Shown: one piece after another, positions 8,044 to 16,872 of the stretch
How the letters are laid out: each line of letters starts with the position of its first letter
Position numbering within the stretch: the stretch's first letter is position 1
Assembly: GCF_000832985.1 (NCBI RefSeq)
Contig: NZ_CP009920.1
Span: 4,148,501 to 4,212,500, forward strand
Source of the DNA: Priestia megaterium NBRC 15308 = ATCC 14581
GTDB lineage: Bacteria > Bacillota > Bacilli > Bacillales > Bacillaceae_H
Length of the DNA: 64,000 nucleotides
Direction of reading: 5' to 3'
Made by a program: the position numbers and the translations under genes
The notes under the pieces: model-generated
Seen by the model: only the letters and a program-made list of their open reading frames with translations
Database searches by the model: none
What the model was told of the DNA's origin: nothing

Positions 8044-8442
8044 TTAGTCATCAACAAACCGCTTTTTCATATCAGAAGTTGGGAGCATGCAGTGCTGCTG
8101 TTTGCCAAACCACTTATATCGGTTGCGAGCGATCCAGTTGTATACTATATCTCGAATAGGTGCAGGAATGATAATGAAAGCATATAAAAATTTAACGGGT
8201 CCATCTAAGCGCTTGGCGATTTTTAAAGCAGCCGTTGACTTTACATATCTTTGGTTTCCATGAATATATACAATGCTGTCTAATTGCTCAGGAAGTAAGC
8301 CGTGAGAGGCTAGCTGCTGCTTTCCGAAATCTGATTGAAGAGAAGCGAAAGAAAACAAAGCTTGTTCATCATGTTTAATAATATATTGAACACTGCTATT
8401 ACATAAATTACATATACCATCAAAAAGAATTAAATGTTTCAT
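8044..8442 (-). CDS. yuxK: DCC-family thiol-disulfide oxidoreductase-like protein (YuxK, DUF393)
   Basis: 132 aa. The N-terminal FDGICNLCN (residues 8-16) contains the CxxC pair and the DGxCxLC hallmark of DUF393. The domain fills the protein, and the length matches B. subtilis YuxK (about 137 aa). The fold is thioredoxin-like and the physiological partner is unknown. AGGAGCG lies about 10 nt upstream of the ATG. Transcribed alone, leftward, facing the proC-like operon. Confidence 0.88.
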   Translation of the reverse strand: MKHLILFDGICNLCNSSVQYIIKHDEQALFSFASLQSDFGKQQLASHGLLPEQLDSIVYIHGNQRYVKSTAALKIAKRLDGPVKFLYAFIIIPAPIRDIVYNWIARNRYKWFGKQQHCMLPTSDMKKRFVDD

Positions 8443-8591
8443 CGGACGATTTCGCTCCTATTCCATACAAAAAGTATAATTACTTGTCATTTTTGAAAAA
8501 TAAAGGTACGTTTAAAAGATATGAAAGTGATCCAAATTCAAAGGTAATTCGATTATATAATAAGGACTCATAAGAGTTAAAGGAGAAGGGT

Positions 8592-9158
8592 ATGAAAGAG
8601 CAAAACGACGTTGTCTTATACAATAGAATAAAAGAACGAGACAAAAAAGCCCTTGAACTGCTGTATGACAAGTATGAGCGAATTCTTTATTCGTTTATAT
8701 ACCGGTTAACAAATAGCTCTGATATTGCTGAAGAAGCTGTTCAAGAAGTGTTTATTAAGCTGTGGAGAGGAAAGGGAGTTTACAGCGATGAAAAAGGGAA
8801 GTTTTCATCATGGCTGTTTACGATTACAAGAAACACCGCGATTGATATTGTAAGAAAAAGAAAAAACGATCCTATTTTCTCAGAAGAAATTTTTGATTTT
8901 ATTGAAGATGATTATCCTCAGATTGACGAGCAGCTTCAGTGGAAAGAAGAACAGCAGAGAGTACGGCACGCTGTATCAAAATTGTCTGAAGACCAAAAAA
9001 AGATTATTCAATCCGTTTATTTTAAGGGATTAACGCAGCAAAAAGTAGCAGAAGAGCAGCAAATCCCATTAGGAACAGTAAAGGGTAGGGTGCGATTAGC
9101 GTTGCGGAAATTAAAAACATATTTAGGTACTGATGCAGAAGGGAGAGCTGATTCATGA
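8592..9158 (+). CDS. ECF sigma factor
   Basis: 188 aa. The sigma-2 region spans about residues 15-85 (LYDKYERILYSFIYRLTNS, FSSWLFTITRNTAIDIVRK), followed by an acidic linker and sigma-4 at about 125-180 (LSEDQKKIIQSVYFKGLTQQ, GTVKGRVRLALRKL). RBS AAAGGAGAAGGG. Its stop overlaps the ATG of the next gene (ATGA), an RskA-type anti-sigma factor, so it is most like the SigK/RskA pairs. The signal and regulon are unknown. I saw no clear autoregulatory ECF promoter in the 149-bp upstream gap. Confidence 0.92.
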   Translation: MKEQNDVVLYNRIKERDKKALELLYDKYERILYSFIYRLTNSSDIAEEAVQEVFIKLWRGKGVYSDEKGKFSSWLFTITRNTAIDIVRKRKNDPIFSEEIFDFIEDDYPQIDEQLQWKEEQQRVRHAVSKLSEDQKKIIQSVYFKGLTQQKVAEEQQIPLGTVKGRVRLALRKLKTYLGTDAEGRADS

Positions 9159-9916
9159 GTATGTGCAATAAACTAATTGATTACTATAATGATCAGTTGA
9201 CTTCCCATGAGAAAAAAGAGTTTGAAATGCACTTAAAAAACTGTCAAAGCTGTCAAGAAGAACTAAGAGAGCTAGAGGAAGTTCTTGGAGATCTAACGTA
9301 TTTGACACCAGAACAATCTCCTCCGCCAGAAATGAAACAGCGAATACTTGCGAATGTATTCGAAGAAGAACAAGGCGAGACAAAGAGGGAACCAATCGCT
9401 TTAAAAAATGAAAAACAACATGCTGCGTCTAAGAAATCAAATAAAAAGTCCATCATTATTGGATTAGCTGCGGCACTTCTTTTATCTCTTGCAGGAAACA
9501 GCTACTTTCTGTTGAAAGATGGAGACAAAGGCAAACAAGAGCCAAATGTTTCGGTTGCTCCTCAAAACGAACCTCTTACATCTGAAAAAACAATAAAGCT
9601 GCAGGCAGAGCCGAACGTTTCTGGCGAAGCAACAGCATCTCTTACGAAAAAGGGTGGAAATCTAAATGTGGTTATTCAAGCGAATAACTTGAAAAACGTA
9701 AAGGGGAATGAAGTCTATCAGGTGTGGCTCATAAAAGGTGATAAGCCTCATCCGGCAGGTGCTTTTGTAACAGATAAAAATGGAAACGGGACAGTGGTCT
9801 ATACGATGAGCCAAAAAGAACAGACTGAAAAGTGGGATGTTATGGCAATTACTTTAGAACCGAACGCGAATAATAAGACGCCAAAAGGAAACATTGTGTT
9901 AAGTTCAGCGCTCTAA
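9155..9916 (+). CDS. Anti-sigma factor, RskA family
   Basis: 253 aa. The N-terminal zinc-binding anti-sigma domain has a H-x3-C-x2-C pattern (MHLKNCQSCQEEL, residues 28-40). One membrane segment follows at about 100-120 (SIIIGLAAALLLSLAGNSYF), then an extracytoplasmic RskA domain (about 148-253: GNEVYQVWLIKGDKPHPAGAF, VMAITLEP). It should hold the cognate ECF sigma at the membrane until a signal releases it. ATGA overlap with the sigma gene; a strong terminator follows, so this is a two-gene operon. Confidence 0.92.
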   Translation: MSMCNKLIDYYNDQLTSHEKKEFEMHLKNCQSCQEELRELEEVLGDLTYLTPEQSPPPEMKQRILANVFEEEQGETKREPIALKNEKQHAASKKSNKKSIIIGLAAALLLSLAGNSYFLLKDGDKGKQEPNVSVAPQNEPLTSEKTIKLQAEPNVSGEATASLTKKGGNLNVVIQANNLKNVKGNEVYQVWLIKGDKPHPAGAFVTDKNGNGTVVYTMSQKEQTEKWDVMAITLEPNANNKTPKGNIVLSSAL

Positions 9917-9949
9917 CAAAAACCCTTCTGCTAACAGAAGGGTTTTTGT
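9916..9949. terminator. Bidirectional terminator
   Basis: AAAAACCCTTCTG/CAGAAGGGTTTTT with CTAA loop, between the anti-sigma gene and the convergent Hsp20 gene. Confidence 0.88.
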
Positions 9950-9958
9950 TACGTGCAG

Positions 9959-10393
9959 TTAATCATCTTCAAATTGTATAGCAATGGTTTGATCATTTTC
10001 TATCTTATTCAGTCGAATTTCCAATAATCCATTTTTGTACTTAGCGCGAACTGGTTCGTCTGTGTAGTGAAAAGGAAGTTTGACCGTGCGAGAAAATACG
10101 CCTGTATGGCGCTCGTTGAGCTTTAACTTTTGTTTAGATGCTTCATAAGCATAAGGAACGTTTCCTTCAACTGTTAATATATTTGCGTCCAACTTGATTT
10201 GAATGTCGTTAGTTGAATGCAGTCCAGGAACCTCAACGACAATAATGCCTTCTTTATCAGTTTCATATAAGTCGACGTTTGGAAATCGTTTGGGCAAGAT
10301 GTGATTTAAATCGCTCCAAAAGTGATTTCCAAGCATATCTTCTACCTTATGCTGAATCGAACCCCAATCAATCTCTTCATATTTTTTACTCAA
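9959..10393 (-). CDS. Hsp20/alpha-crystallin family small heat-shock protein
   Basis: 144 aa, read from a TTG codon that has AAGGAGGG 6-8 nt upstream. The alpha-crystallin domain covers about residues 35-140 (VDLYETDKEGIIVVEVPGL, YKNGLLEIRLNK). The C-terminal IxI-type motif appears as IAI near the end. Small heat-shock proteins bind unfolding proteins; some Bacillus relatives (CotP) are spore-coat associated. No CIRCE element or clear sporulation promoter is seen upstream, so its regulation is open. Confidence 0.88.
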   Translation of the reverse strand: MSKKYEEIDWGSIQHKVEDMLGNHFWSDLNHILPKRFPNVDLYETDKEGIIVVEVPGLHSTNDIQIKLDANILTVEGNVPYAYEASKQKLKLNERHTGVFSRTVKLPFHYTDEPVRAKYKNGLLEIRLNKIENDQTIAIQFEDD

Positions 10394-10622
10394 AGGAAAC
10401 CCTCCTTATATTCACGTAAATTCCTTCTATATATATGAAAAAAAGAAAATTCAATGCCTGCTTACAAAAAATGAGAAAAACACGTAAATAAGTGAAAAAA
10501 TGTGAGAAAAAAAAGAGATTTTGAGTGAAAAAGAAGGATTATGTAGAATAAAAAAAGTATAATTACGTATAGAGCTTTCTATTATCCTGAATGAAAGCAA
10601 GTATGTGAAGGAGGAAGTTGAG

Positions 10623-11003
10623 ATGAGAGAAAAGCGTACATCCAGTGGTTTTCTATTAAAACAACGTGCTTTCTTAAAATTATATATGATTACAATGACG
10701 GAGCAAGAGCGTCTGTATGGCCTTCGGTTATTAGATGTGTTGAGAGATGAATTTCGCCCTTTTGGGTTCAAACCTAATCATTCTGAGGTATACAAAGCTC
10801 TTCATGACTTGATTGAAGACGGTGTCCTCAAACAGGTGAAGCGTAAAAAAGAAGGAATGAAGCTTCAAGAAGTGGTTTATTATACATTTACAAATGAGGG
10901 AGAAGAGAAAGCTAAATTATATAAAAAACAATTAAAAGTAGAGCTGGAGCGGTGTGAAGCTATGATTCAAAAAGCTATTCGTGACAACTTCGGGTCCAAA
11001 TGA
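10623..11003 (+). CDS. rtp: Replication termination protein Rtp
   Basis: 126 aa; the ATG at 10623 has AAGGAGG 8 nt upstream (an in-frame GTG at 10605 would overlap that ribosome site). The sequence follows B. subtilis RTP nearly throughout, e.g. KQRAFLKLYMITMTEQERLYG, GFKPNHSEVYKALHDL and AKLYKKQLKVELERC. The fold is a winged helix with a long C-terminal dimerisation helix. RTP dimers bind Ter sites and arrest replication forks from one direction. In B. subtilis rtp lies at the terminus next to Ter sites, so this window may lie near the terminus. Confidence 0.95.
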   Translation: MREKRTSSGFLLKQRAFLKLYMITMTEQERLYGLRLLDVLRDEFRPFGFKPNHSEVYKALHDLIEDGVLKQVKRKKEGMKLQEVVYYTFTNEGEEKAKLYKKQLKVELERCEAMIQKAIRDNFGSK

Positions 11004-11036
11004 ACGTGTCTTTAGTTAGAAAAGACACGTTTTTTC
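11003..11036 (+). terminator. rtp terminator
   Basis: AACGTGTCTTT/AAAGACACGTT stem followed by TTTTTT, overlapping the rtp stop. Confidence 0.85.
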
Positions 11037-11377
11037 TATAGCTGATTTTGTCGTCTTATGTCGGAATAAAAGTTATAAAATGGGTACAAAGTAGTGTAAA
11101 AGATGGATATATAGTTATATTATGGATAAAATACACACTTTTAACATATATGGATGAATTCGATTTTAAAGATTATGCACTATTCATAAATAGTGTACGA
11201 ATTGATATGATACAAAGTGTATATAAATCTATTTAATACGTTATTTGCCATATTTTAAGAACTTATAAACCGTTATCAGACCATCATTCAAGCATTTTGG
11301 TTTTAGCAACTCTGACGAATTTGACTAGATTTGTATCGAGAAGATATTATTTGTTTACTATGAAAGGAATGGATTTT
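11037..11377. other. AT-rich non-coding region between rtp and abh
   Basis: No credible gene. It contains a direct repeat of GRTACAAAGT (11082-11091 and 11209-11218) and a hairpin CACTATT-CATA-AATAGTG (11178-11195). On the minus strand the first repeat reads CTTTGTACCCATTTT, sharing CTNTGTACC with the B. subtilis Ter B-half-site. Ter function is only a possibility. The region must also hold the abh promoter. Confidence 0.4.
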
Positions 11378-11656
11378 ATGAAGTCTACAGGAATTGTAAG
11401 AAAAGTAGATGAATTGGGTCGCGTAGTAATTCCTATTGAATTGCGCCGCATTTTAAATATCAACACAGGTGATCCAGTAGAAATATATGTTGATGAAGAT
11501 ATTATTATTTTACAAAAGTATAGCCCGTATGGTGCTTGCTTAGTAACTGGGGAAATTACGCGTGAAAACTTAACCTTTGGGAATGGAAACGTTGTGTTAA
11601 GTAAAAAAGGTGCGGAACAGCTTTTACAAGAGTTAGAGCGTACCTTAAATAAATAA
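11378..11656 (+). CDS. abh: AbrB-family transition-state regulator Abh
   Basis: 92 aa, the length of B. subtilis Abh; ATG at 11378 after AAAGGAATGGA. The N-terminal swapped-hairpin DNA-binding domain is near-invariant (MKSTGIVRKVDELGRVVIP, then IELRRIL). The C-terminal half reads YSPYGACLVTGEITREN and GNGNVVLSKKGAEQLL, closer to Abh than to AbrB, whose tail differs. AbrB/Abh proteins bind AT-rich DNA to control post-exponential genes (antibiotics, biofilm, competence). A longer in-frame start at 11297 lacks a ribosome site. Monocistronic. Confidence 0.9.
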   Translation: MKSTGIVRKVDELGRVVIPIELRRILNINTGDPVEIYVDEDIIILQKYSPYGACLVTGEITRENLTFGNGNVVLSKKGAEQLLQELERTLNK

Positions 11657-11704
11657 GAAGTTTTAGGCCTTAGTATAAGGAAGAGTATCAATCCATTTTT
11701 AAAC

Positions 11705-11740
11705 TAAAAAAGAACGTTCTTTTGAGAACGTTCTTTTTTT
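11705..11740. terminator. Bidirectional terminator, abh/MATE pump
   Basis: AAAAAAGAACGTTCT/AGAACGTTCTTTTTTT with TTTG loop, 3 nt from the stop of the convergent MATE gene. Confidence 0.9.
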
Positions 11741-11742
11741 GA

Positions 11743-13116
11743 TTAAGCCGTTCGAGAAGATTTATTCTCCTCTAGCAGCTGCTTTTTTTGTATTTTTATC
11801 AAACGATACGCAAGTCCTGTTGCTCCTGCAGCAAGCCCCGCAATTAGTCCAATCCAATAGCCAAACGCCTGCAAATCGGTGTATTTTGCTAAAACAATGC
11901 CTAAAGGTAGACCAATTACCCAATAAGATACCAAGGACATTAAAAAGGTAACATTTACATCCTTATATCCTCGTAGAGCGCCTTGAATAGGAGCTTGAAG
12001 AGCATCAGAAAGCTGAAAGAAAATTGCATAAATCAAAAAATGAGAAGTTAATGCGAGTACCTCTGCATCTTTTGTATACAAAGAAGCTACTGATTCTCGC
12101 AGAGTAAATAAAAGACCTGCGCAAACAAAAGCCATGCCAACAGCGATAGTTACACCGATCCTGCTATAGCTTCGTGCATCTTGATGACGCTTAGCACCTG
12201 CTTCAAATCCCACAACAATCGTTAAAGCCATAGAAATACTCAGCGGAATCATATAGAGAAATGAGGCAAAATTAATAGCTGCTTGGTGAGAAGCGATCGT
12301 AATGGTATTATATGAGCTCATAAACAGCGTGACGGCTGAAAAAATACTTGTTTCGAAAAAGACCGAAAAACCGATAGGTAAACCAATTTTTAATATTTCT
12401 TTCCAAGTAGGAAAAGAGATACGATGAAATCTTTTAAATAAATCGAAGTTAGAAAAAGGTTCTTTTTTATGAATAATTACAATGGATACAATGAGTATGC
12501 ACCAATACGTAACGGCAGTTGCATAACCAGAGCCTACTCCACCCAAGTGGGGGAAGCCCAGCTTACCGAAGATTAATACATAGTTTAAAGCTACATTAAC
12601 CGGAAGCCCTAAAATGGTGATAAGCATAGACGTACGAGTTTGCCCTAAAGCATCAATAAAGTTTCGTAAAACCGTATAAATAAAAAGCGGAATAATACCA
12701 AAAGATAAAGCAATTAAATACTGTTTGGCAATGCGCATTACGTTTGCTTCTAAATTCATCCCTTTTAAAATAGGATCAACAACAAAAAAGCCGATTAAAA
12801 TAATAACAACGGCCATTAAAATGGAGACATAAAGCCCTTGAATGACGGAGAACGGAACTTTTTTCTTTTGATTAGCTCCGACAAGCTGTGCAACAATTGG
12901 CGTAATAGACATTAAAATTCCGCTTAGCCCTGTAAAAACAGGTACCCATAAGCTTGAACCAATTGCTACCCCTGCCAAGTCATCTGCACTTACCCTTCCT
13001 GACATCATCGTATCAAAAAAAGTCATTGAAAACATTCCAAACTGGGTGACCAATATCGGAAATAAAATAAAAACGAACTGCTTAACTTTTTGAGACGTTG
13101 AAAACGTTTGTTGCAT
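11743..13116 (-). CDS. MATE multidrug efflux transporter (NorM/YojI-like)
   Basis: 457 aa with twelve predicted helices in two homologous halves. The N-terminal half holds PILVTQFGMFSMTFFDTMMSG and GVGSGYATA; the C-terminal half holds LPIGFSVFFETSIFSAVTLF and ISMALTIVVGFEAGA. NorM-type MATE proteins export cationic drugs in exchange for Na+ or H+. B. subtilis YojI, also near the yojFG region, is the likely equivalent. A GGGGG ribosome site precedes the ATG, and a minus-strand TATAAT lies about 45 nt upstream. I found no riboswitch in the 220-bp gap shared with the divergent SDR gene. Confidence 0.9.
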   Translation of the reverse strand: MQQTFSTSQKVKQFVFILFPILVTQFGMFSMTFFDTMMSGRVSADDLAGVAIGSSLWVPVFTGLSGILMSITPIVAQLVGANQKKKVPFSVIQGLYVSILMAVVIILIGFFVVDPILKGMNLEANVMRIAKQYLIALSFGIIPLFIYTVLRNFIDALGQTRTSMLITILGLPVNVALNYVLIFGKLGFPHLGGVGSGYATAVTYWCILIVSIVIIHKKEPFSNFDLFKRFHRISFPTWKEILKIGLPIGFSVFFETSIFSAVTLFMSSYNTITIASHQAAINFASFLYMIPLSISMALTIVVGFEAGAKRHQDARSYSRIGVTIAVGMAFVCAGLLFTLRESVASLYTKDAEVLALTSHFLIYAIFFQLSDALQAPIQGALRGYKDVNVTFLMSLVSYWVIGLPLGIVLAKYTDLQAFGYWIGLIAGLAAGATGLAYRLIKIQKKQLLEENKSSRTA

Positions 13117-13336
13117 TAAAAAACCCCCAATTTGAAAACATTTACACCAAAAAGCATTATATCACGCCGTGGCTTGTTTTTGCTAAGGCTTCTGACAATA
13201 AATTCAAAGAATGTATCCATAAAACGCGGTGATTTAAAAGGAGTAAAAAGGTAAAACAGTATATGATTTTAATTTTGACATGCAGTGAGCTATGATAGAA
13301 AGTATAGTAATTATCATTTAACGTGGAGGGATACGT

Positions 13337-14089
13337 GTGGATTTACAGTTGCAAAGTAAAAATGTACTTATTACCGGCGGGTCAAAAGGAATTGGGAAGG
13401 CTATTGCTGCTTTGTTTATTCAAGAAGGAGCAAACGTTGGAATTGCGGCAAGAGGAGAGGAAGCGTTACAGGATGCACAGTCAGAATTAGAAAACGTGCG
13501 TACATATACAGCAGACCTAACAAACGAATCAGACAGAGTTGCATTAATTGAGAAGTTCATTAACGATTTCGGAAGCATTGATATTTTAATTAATAACGCT
13601 GGAGGAAGTAATGGAAGCACCGCCATGGAAACAGATTTATCCCTTTTCAAAGAAGCAATGGAGCTTAACTACTTTTCAGCTGTCCACTTGAGCAAGCTAG
13701 CAGCGGCGCGTATGACAAAAGATGCGGCAATCGTTAATGTTACGTCTATTTTCGGAAGAGAAAGTGGAGGGAAAGTCACGTACAATAACGCAAAATCAGC
13801 ACTTATCAGCTTTACAAAGTCGTTTGCAGATGAAATGATTTCTAAAGGAATTCGTGTAAATGGAGTAGCGCCGGGAAGCATTTTGCATGAAACGGGTAAT
13901 TGGAAAAAAAGAATGGATGAAAATCCGGAAAAGATTAAACAATTTGTTGAAAACGAAATACCAGCAGGGCGCTTTGGAGAGCCGGAAGAAGTGGCAAACG
14001 CCGTTGCCTTTTTAGCATCTTCTAAAGCTTCATGGATAGTTGGTGCGACGTTAAACGTGGACGGTGGACAGTCAAAAATGAACTTTTAA
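13337..14089 (+). CDS. SDR family oxidoreductase
   Basis: 250 aa; GTG start after GTGGAGGGATAC. Classical short-chain dehydrogenase: cofactor loop GGSKGIG at residues 14-20, NNAGG at 86-90, catalytic Ser in NVTSIFG (134-140), Tyr149 and Lys153 (YNNAK), and C-terminal NVDGG. The cofactor and substrate cannot be read from sequence. Single gene with a terminator directly after. The carotenoid cluster is on the other side of that terminator and transcribed towards it, so a pathway link is not implied. Confidence 0.9.
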   Translation: MDLQLQSKNVLITGGSKGIGKAIAALFIQEGANVGIAARGEEALQDAQSELENVRTYTADLTNESDRVALIEKFINDFGSIDILINNAGGSNGSTAMETDLSLFKEAMELNYFSAVHLSKLAAARMTKDAAIVNVTSIFGRESGGKVTYNNAKSALISFTKSFADEMISKGIRVNGVAPGSILHETGNWKKRMDENPEKIKQFVENEIPAGRFGEPEEVANAVAFLASSKASWIVGATLNVDGGQSKMNF

Positions 14090-14090
14090 C

Positions 14091-14119
14091 AAAAGTGCAG
14101 GAATTTCCTGCACTTTTTC
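14091..14119. terminator. Bidirectional terminator, SDR/carotenoid gene
   Basis: AAAGTGCAGG/CCTGCACTTT with a short AT loop and T-run, between convergent genes that end 31 nt apart. Confidence 0.85.
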
Positions 14120-14120
14120 A

Positions 14121-15632
14121 TTATCCAATATCTTTTTGCATACGAGGAATCTGAAAATCTTCATTAATTGCGTCCGCTGTAAGCTGACCAGATAATGTCA
14201 CCATTGGCACGCCGCCTCCAGGGTGTGTAGAGCCGCCTACAAAATAAAGGTTAGAAAGAAGCTGACTTCTTGCCGGAATTTTAAAACCTCCATTTTTCTT
14301 ACGGTCAGTTGCTACACCATAAATGGACCCGCCGTTAGAACCGTAAAGCTCCTGGATATCGTTAGGAGTAAACGTATATTCAAACTCAATGCTTGAACGT
14401 AAGTCTTCTAATCCCATTGCCTCAAGCTTTTTCAATACGACATCACGGTAGCGGTCTTTTAATGCAGCCCAGTCGTCTCCTTCTTTTAAAGGAGGTACAT
14501 GAGTAAGAACGAACAGGTTTTCTTTTCCTTCAGGAGCTTGCGTAGGGTCTGATTTAGACGATACGCCAATGTAAATTGTCGGATCCATGGCTACTTGACC
14601 TTTGTTAAAGATTGTATCAAACTCTTCTTTCTGATCCTTTGAGAAGAAGAAATTATGATGTTGAAGCTGCTTGTACTGTTTGTTAACCCCTAATAAAAGA
14701 ACAAGGCCAGAAACAGTAGGTTCAAATTTTGCAAGCTGCTGAGTTTGCTTAGCTGCTTGCGCATGATTTTTTAATAAATAGCGGTAAGTTGGAATTGCTT
14801 CTAGATTAGATAGCACAATATCTGCTGATAGATTCTCGCCATTTTCTAGTGCAATTCCAGTTGCCTTTGCTCCGCTTGTTGTGATTTCTTTTACCGGCGT
14901 ATTTAGATGTACAGTGACGCCGAGTTCTTGAAGGAGCTTATCCATCGCTTCAGCAATTTTGTACATTCCGCCTTTTACGTAATAAATACCTAATCCTAGC
15001 TGAACATGAGCAAGCTGTGTTAATACAGCTGGTGCATGATAAGGAGAAGAACCGATGTACATAATTAAAAAATTAAACAATTGACGCAAATGTTTGTTTG
15101 AAAAATATTTGCGTGTAGTAGCATCCATAGATCTCATTGGATCCATTTGAAGCAGTTCTTTTACCGTGTGCATCGTTCGTAAATCGTGAAGTCCAGATAA
15201 ACTTTTTTTATAAAAACTTTTTAAGTTCGATTCATACATTTTATTTGCATAAGATAAATAGTCAAAAAAACCTTCAATGTCTTCTGGAGCAAGTTCTTGA
15301 AGCTGCTGAAGCATGCGAGGAAGGTCACTGGTCAAATCAATTTGTGTTCCATCTTGGAAAAAAGTTCTCCACTGAGGCTCAATTCGTTCTATTGTTAAGT
15401 AGTCGTGGATATTGCGGCCTGCACTGTCAAACAGCTGCTCTAGCACCCACGGCATTGTTAAAATAGAAGGTCCCGTATCGAAAGAAAATCCTTTGCCGCT
15501 GCGAATATTTAACTTACCGCCAATTCGCTTGCTTTTTTCAACGACTGTTACATCATATCCATCAGCTGACAGACGAATAGCAGCTGACAGACCACCTAAA
15601 CCTGCGCCTACAACAATTACTTTCTTATTCAT
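14121..15632 (-). CDS. CrtN/CrtP-type carotenoid desaturase or oxygenase (phytoene desaturase family)
   Basis: 503 aa; start at 15632, with AAGGAGG 6 nt upstream. The N-terminal FAD dinucleotide motif is VVGAGLGGLSAAIRL (about 6-20) followed by EKSKRIGGKL. The C-terminal family signature is GGSTHPGGGVPM with LSGQLTADAI (about 465-490). It belongs with C30 enzymes that desaturate diapophytoene (CrtN) or oxidise the chain end (CrtP/CrtNb). The divergent CrtQ- and CrtO-like genes favour a tailoring oxidase, but sequence alone does not decide. Membrane-associated. CrtM and a second CrtN-type enzyme are not in this window. Confidence 0.85.
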   Translation of the reverse strand: MNKKVIVVGAGLGGLSAAIRLSADGYDVTVVEKSKRIGGKLNIRSGKGFSFDTGPSILTMPWVLEQLFDSAGRNIHDYLTIERIEPQWRTFFQDGTQIDLTSDLPRMLQQLQELAPEDIEGFFDYLSYANKMYESNLKSFYKKSLSGLHDLRTMHTVKELLQMDPMRSMDATTRKYFSNKHLRQLFNFLIMYIGSSPYHAPAVLTQLAHVQLGLGIYYVKGGMYKIAEAMDKLLQELGVTVHLNTPVKEITTSGAKATGIALENGENLSADIVLSNLEAIPTYRYLLKNHAQAAKQTQQLAKFEPTVSGLVLLLGVNKQYKQLQHHNFFFSKDQKEEFDTIFNKGQVAMDPTIYIGVSSKSDPTQAPEGKENLFVLTHVPPLKEGDDWAALKDRYRDVVLKKLEAMGLEDLRSSIEFEYTFTPNDIQELYGSNGGSIYGVATDRKKNGGFKIPARSQLLSNLYFVGGSTHPGGGVPMVTLSGQLTADAINEDFQIPRMQKDIG

Positions 15633-15768
15633 CTTTTTCCTCCTTATAAAACAAAAGCGAGTTGTCAACAATGTGTATAAAATGACTTCACGCAAAATAA
15701 AAATAGGTCTACAACTTTTTATTTTGTCCAGTTCGCTAATTTTCATACGTGAAGGAAAGGAGAAAAGG

Positions 15769-16872
15769 ATGTCTTTTTTACTGGTTGCTCTTGTCTTGAC
15801 AGCTACGCTTGTCATCACTATCCCTACATTTAAACGTGTAAAAATAGGAAGAAACGATATGTCATGTTTGTCCATTATTATTCCAGCTAGAAATGAAGAA
15901 AGAAACCTTACCTTTTTATTGCAGTCACTCCAGTTACGGAACGCTGACTTTGAAGTGATTGTTGTAGATGACAACTCAACAGATAATACTGAGAGGGTAG
16001 CCAAAGCATTTGGCGTAAAAGTAGTGCAACCGGGCGCACTTCCAGCTGGGTGGCTAGGAAAGTCATGGGCATGCTGGAATGGAGCACGAGAAGCAAAAGG
16101 CTCGGTGCTTTTGTTTTTAGATGCTGATATTACAGTAGAGAACGACGGAATTGAAAAAGTGTTTTTCTATTATCAACAGCAAGGGGGTGTGCTATCGGTT
16201 CATCCTTATCACCTTGTTAAGAGGCCTTATGAAATGTTTTCTGCTTTATTTCACTATGTTACGTTTGCATCGATTGGCGCGTTTCATCCCTTTAAAAATT
16301 GGAAAAGTCCTTCTGTCGGTTTCGGGCAGTGCTTGCTTTGCAGCGCAGCCTCCTACTTTCAAAGCGGAGGCCACGAAGGGATAAAAAAAGAAGTGGTTGA
16401 AAATATGGCGCTAGTTGAGAAAATGAACAAACAAGGTGAATTTATTACGTGTATGAGCGGACAGGGAGCTCTTTCCATGCGCATGTATCCAAATGGTATG
16501 AAAGGCCTTATAAGAGGGTGGAGTAAAAGTTTTGCTTCAGGTGCGGGGAAAACGGAAGCCATTTATTTATTTCTAGTAAGCTTGTGGCTTACTAGCATGA
16601 TTAATTATATCCTTTTTTTACCTACTCTATGGAATCAACATGCAGGCTTGGCAATTAGCAGCTATGTTTGCTATGTAAGCCTCTTATTTAATAGCTTAAG
16701 AAAAATAGGTTCGTTTACTTTTTTTTCTTTGTGCTTATTTCCTATTCATGTACTGTTTTTTCTGGGTCTATTCGTATGGTCTTTCGTCCAAACGGCGGTG
16801 AGAAAGCAAGTTAAATGGAAAGAACGCAGCATATCTATAGAAGAAGAAAAAAAGAAGAAAGTGATAAAATGA
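15769..16872 (+). CDS. CrtQ-like carotenoid glycosyltransferase (GT2)
   Basis: 367 aa; ATG at 15769 after GGAAAGGAGAAAAGG. Family-2 glycosyltransferase: membrane segment at 1-20, then LSIIIPARNEERNL (about 33-46), VVDDNSTDNT and the DxD motif FLDADIT (about 108-114), and two or three C-terminal membrane helices (about 255-345). S. aureus CrtQ glucosylates diaponeurosporenoate in staphyloxanthin synthesis and has the same size and layout. It is divergent from the desaturase/oxygenase gene. Its final ATGA overlaps the CrtO-like start. The open frame extends upstream, but only this ATG has a ribosome site. Confidence 0.82.
   Translation: MSFLLVALVLTATLVITIPTFKRVKIGRNDMSCLSIIIPARNEERNLTFLLQSLQLRNADFEVIVVDDNSTDNTERVAKAFGVKVVQPGALPAGWLGKSWACWNGAREAKGSVLLFLDADITVENDGIEKVFFYYQQQGGVLSVHPYHLVKRPYEMFSALFHYVTFASIGAFHPFKNWKSPSVGFGQCLLCSAASYFQSGGHEGIKKEVVENMALVEKMNKQGEFITCMSGQGALSMRMYPNGMKGLIRGWSKSFASGAGKTEAIYLFLVSLWLTSMINYILFLPTLWNQHAGLAISSYVCYVSLLFNSLRKIGSFTFFSLCLFPIHVLFFLGLFVWSFVQTAVRKQVKWKERSISIEEEKKKKVIK

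Noticed and set aside
10451-10771. Leftward frame opposite the start of rtp
   Set aside because: Antisense shadow of rtp with no ribosome site.
11048-11236. 62-codon open frame between rtp and abh
   Set aside because: No ribosome site, AT-driven composition, and it overlaps the repeated and dyad sequences.
15060-15080. GATGTACATAATT resembling a Ter half-site
   Set aside because: Lies inside the desaturase coding sequence with only partial consensus match; a similar hit near 16748 is also inside a gene.
15412-15768. Upstream in-frame extension of the CrtQ-like gene over the desaturase gene
   Set aside because: It runs antisense through the start of a clear FAD enzyme. The ATG at 15769 has a strong ribosome site and begins the expected membrane helix.
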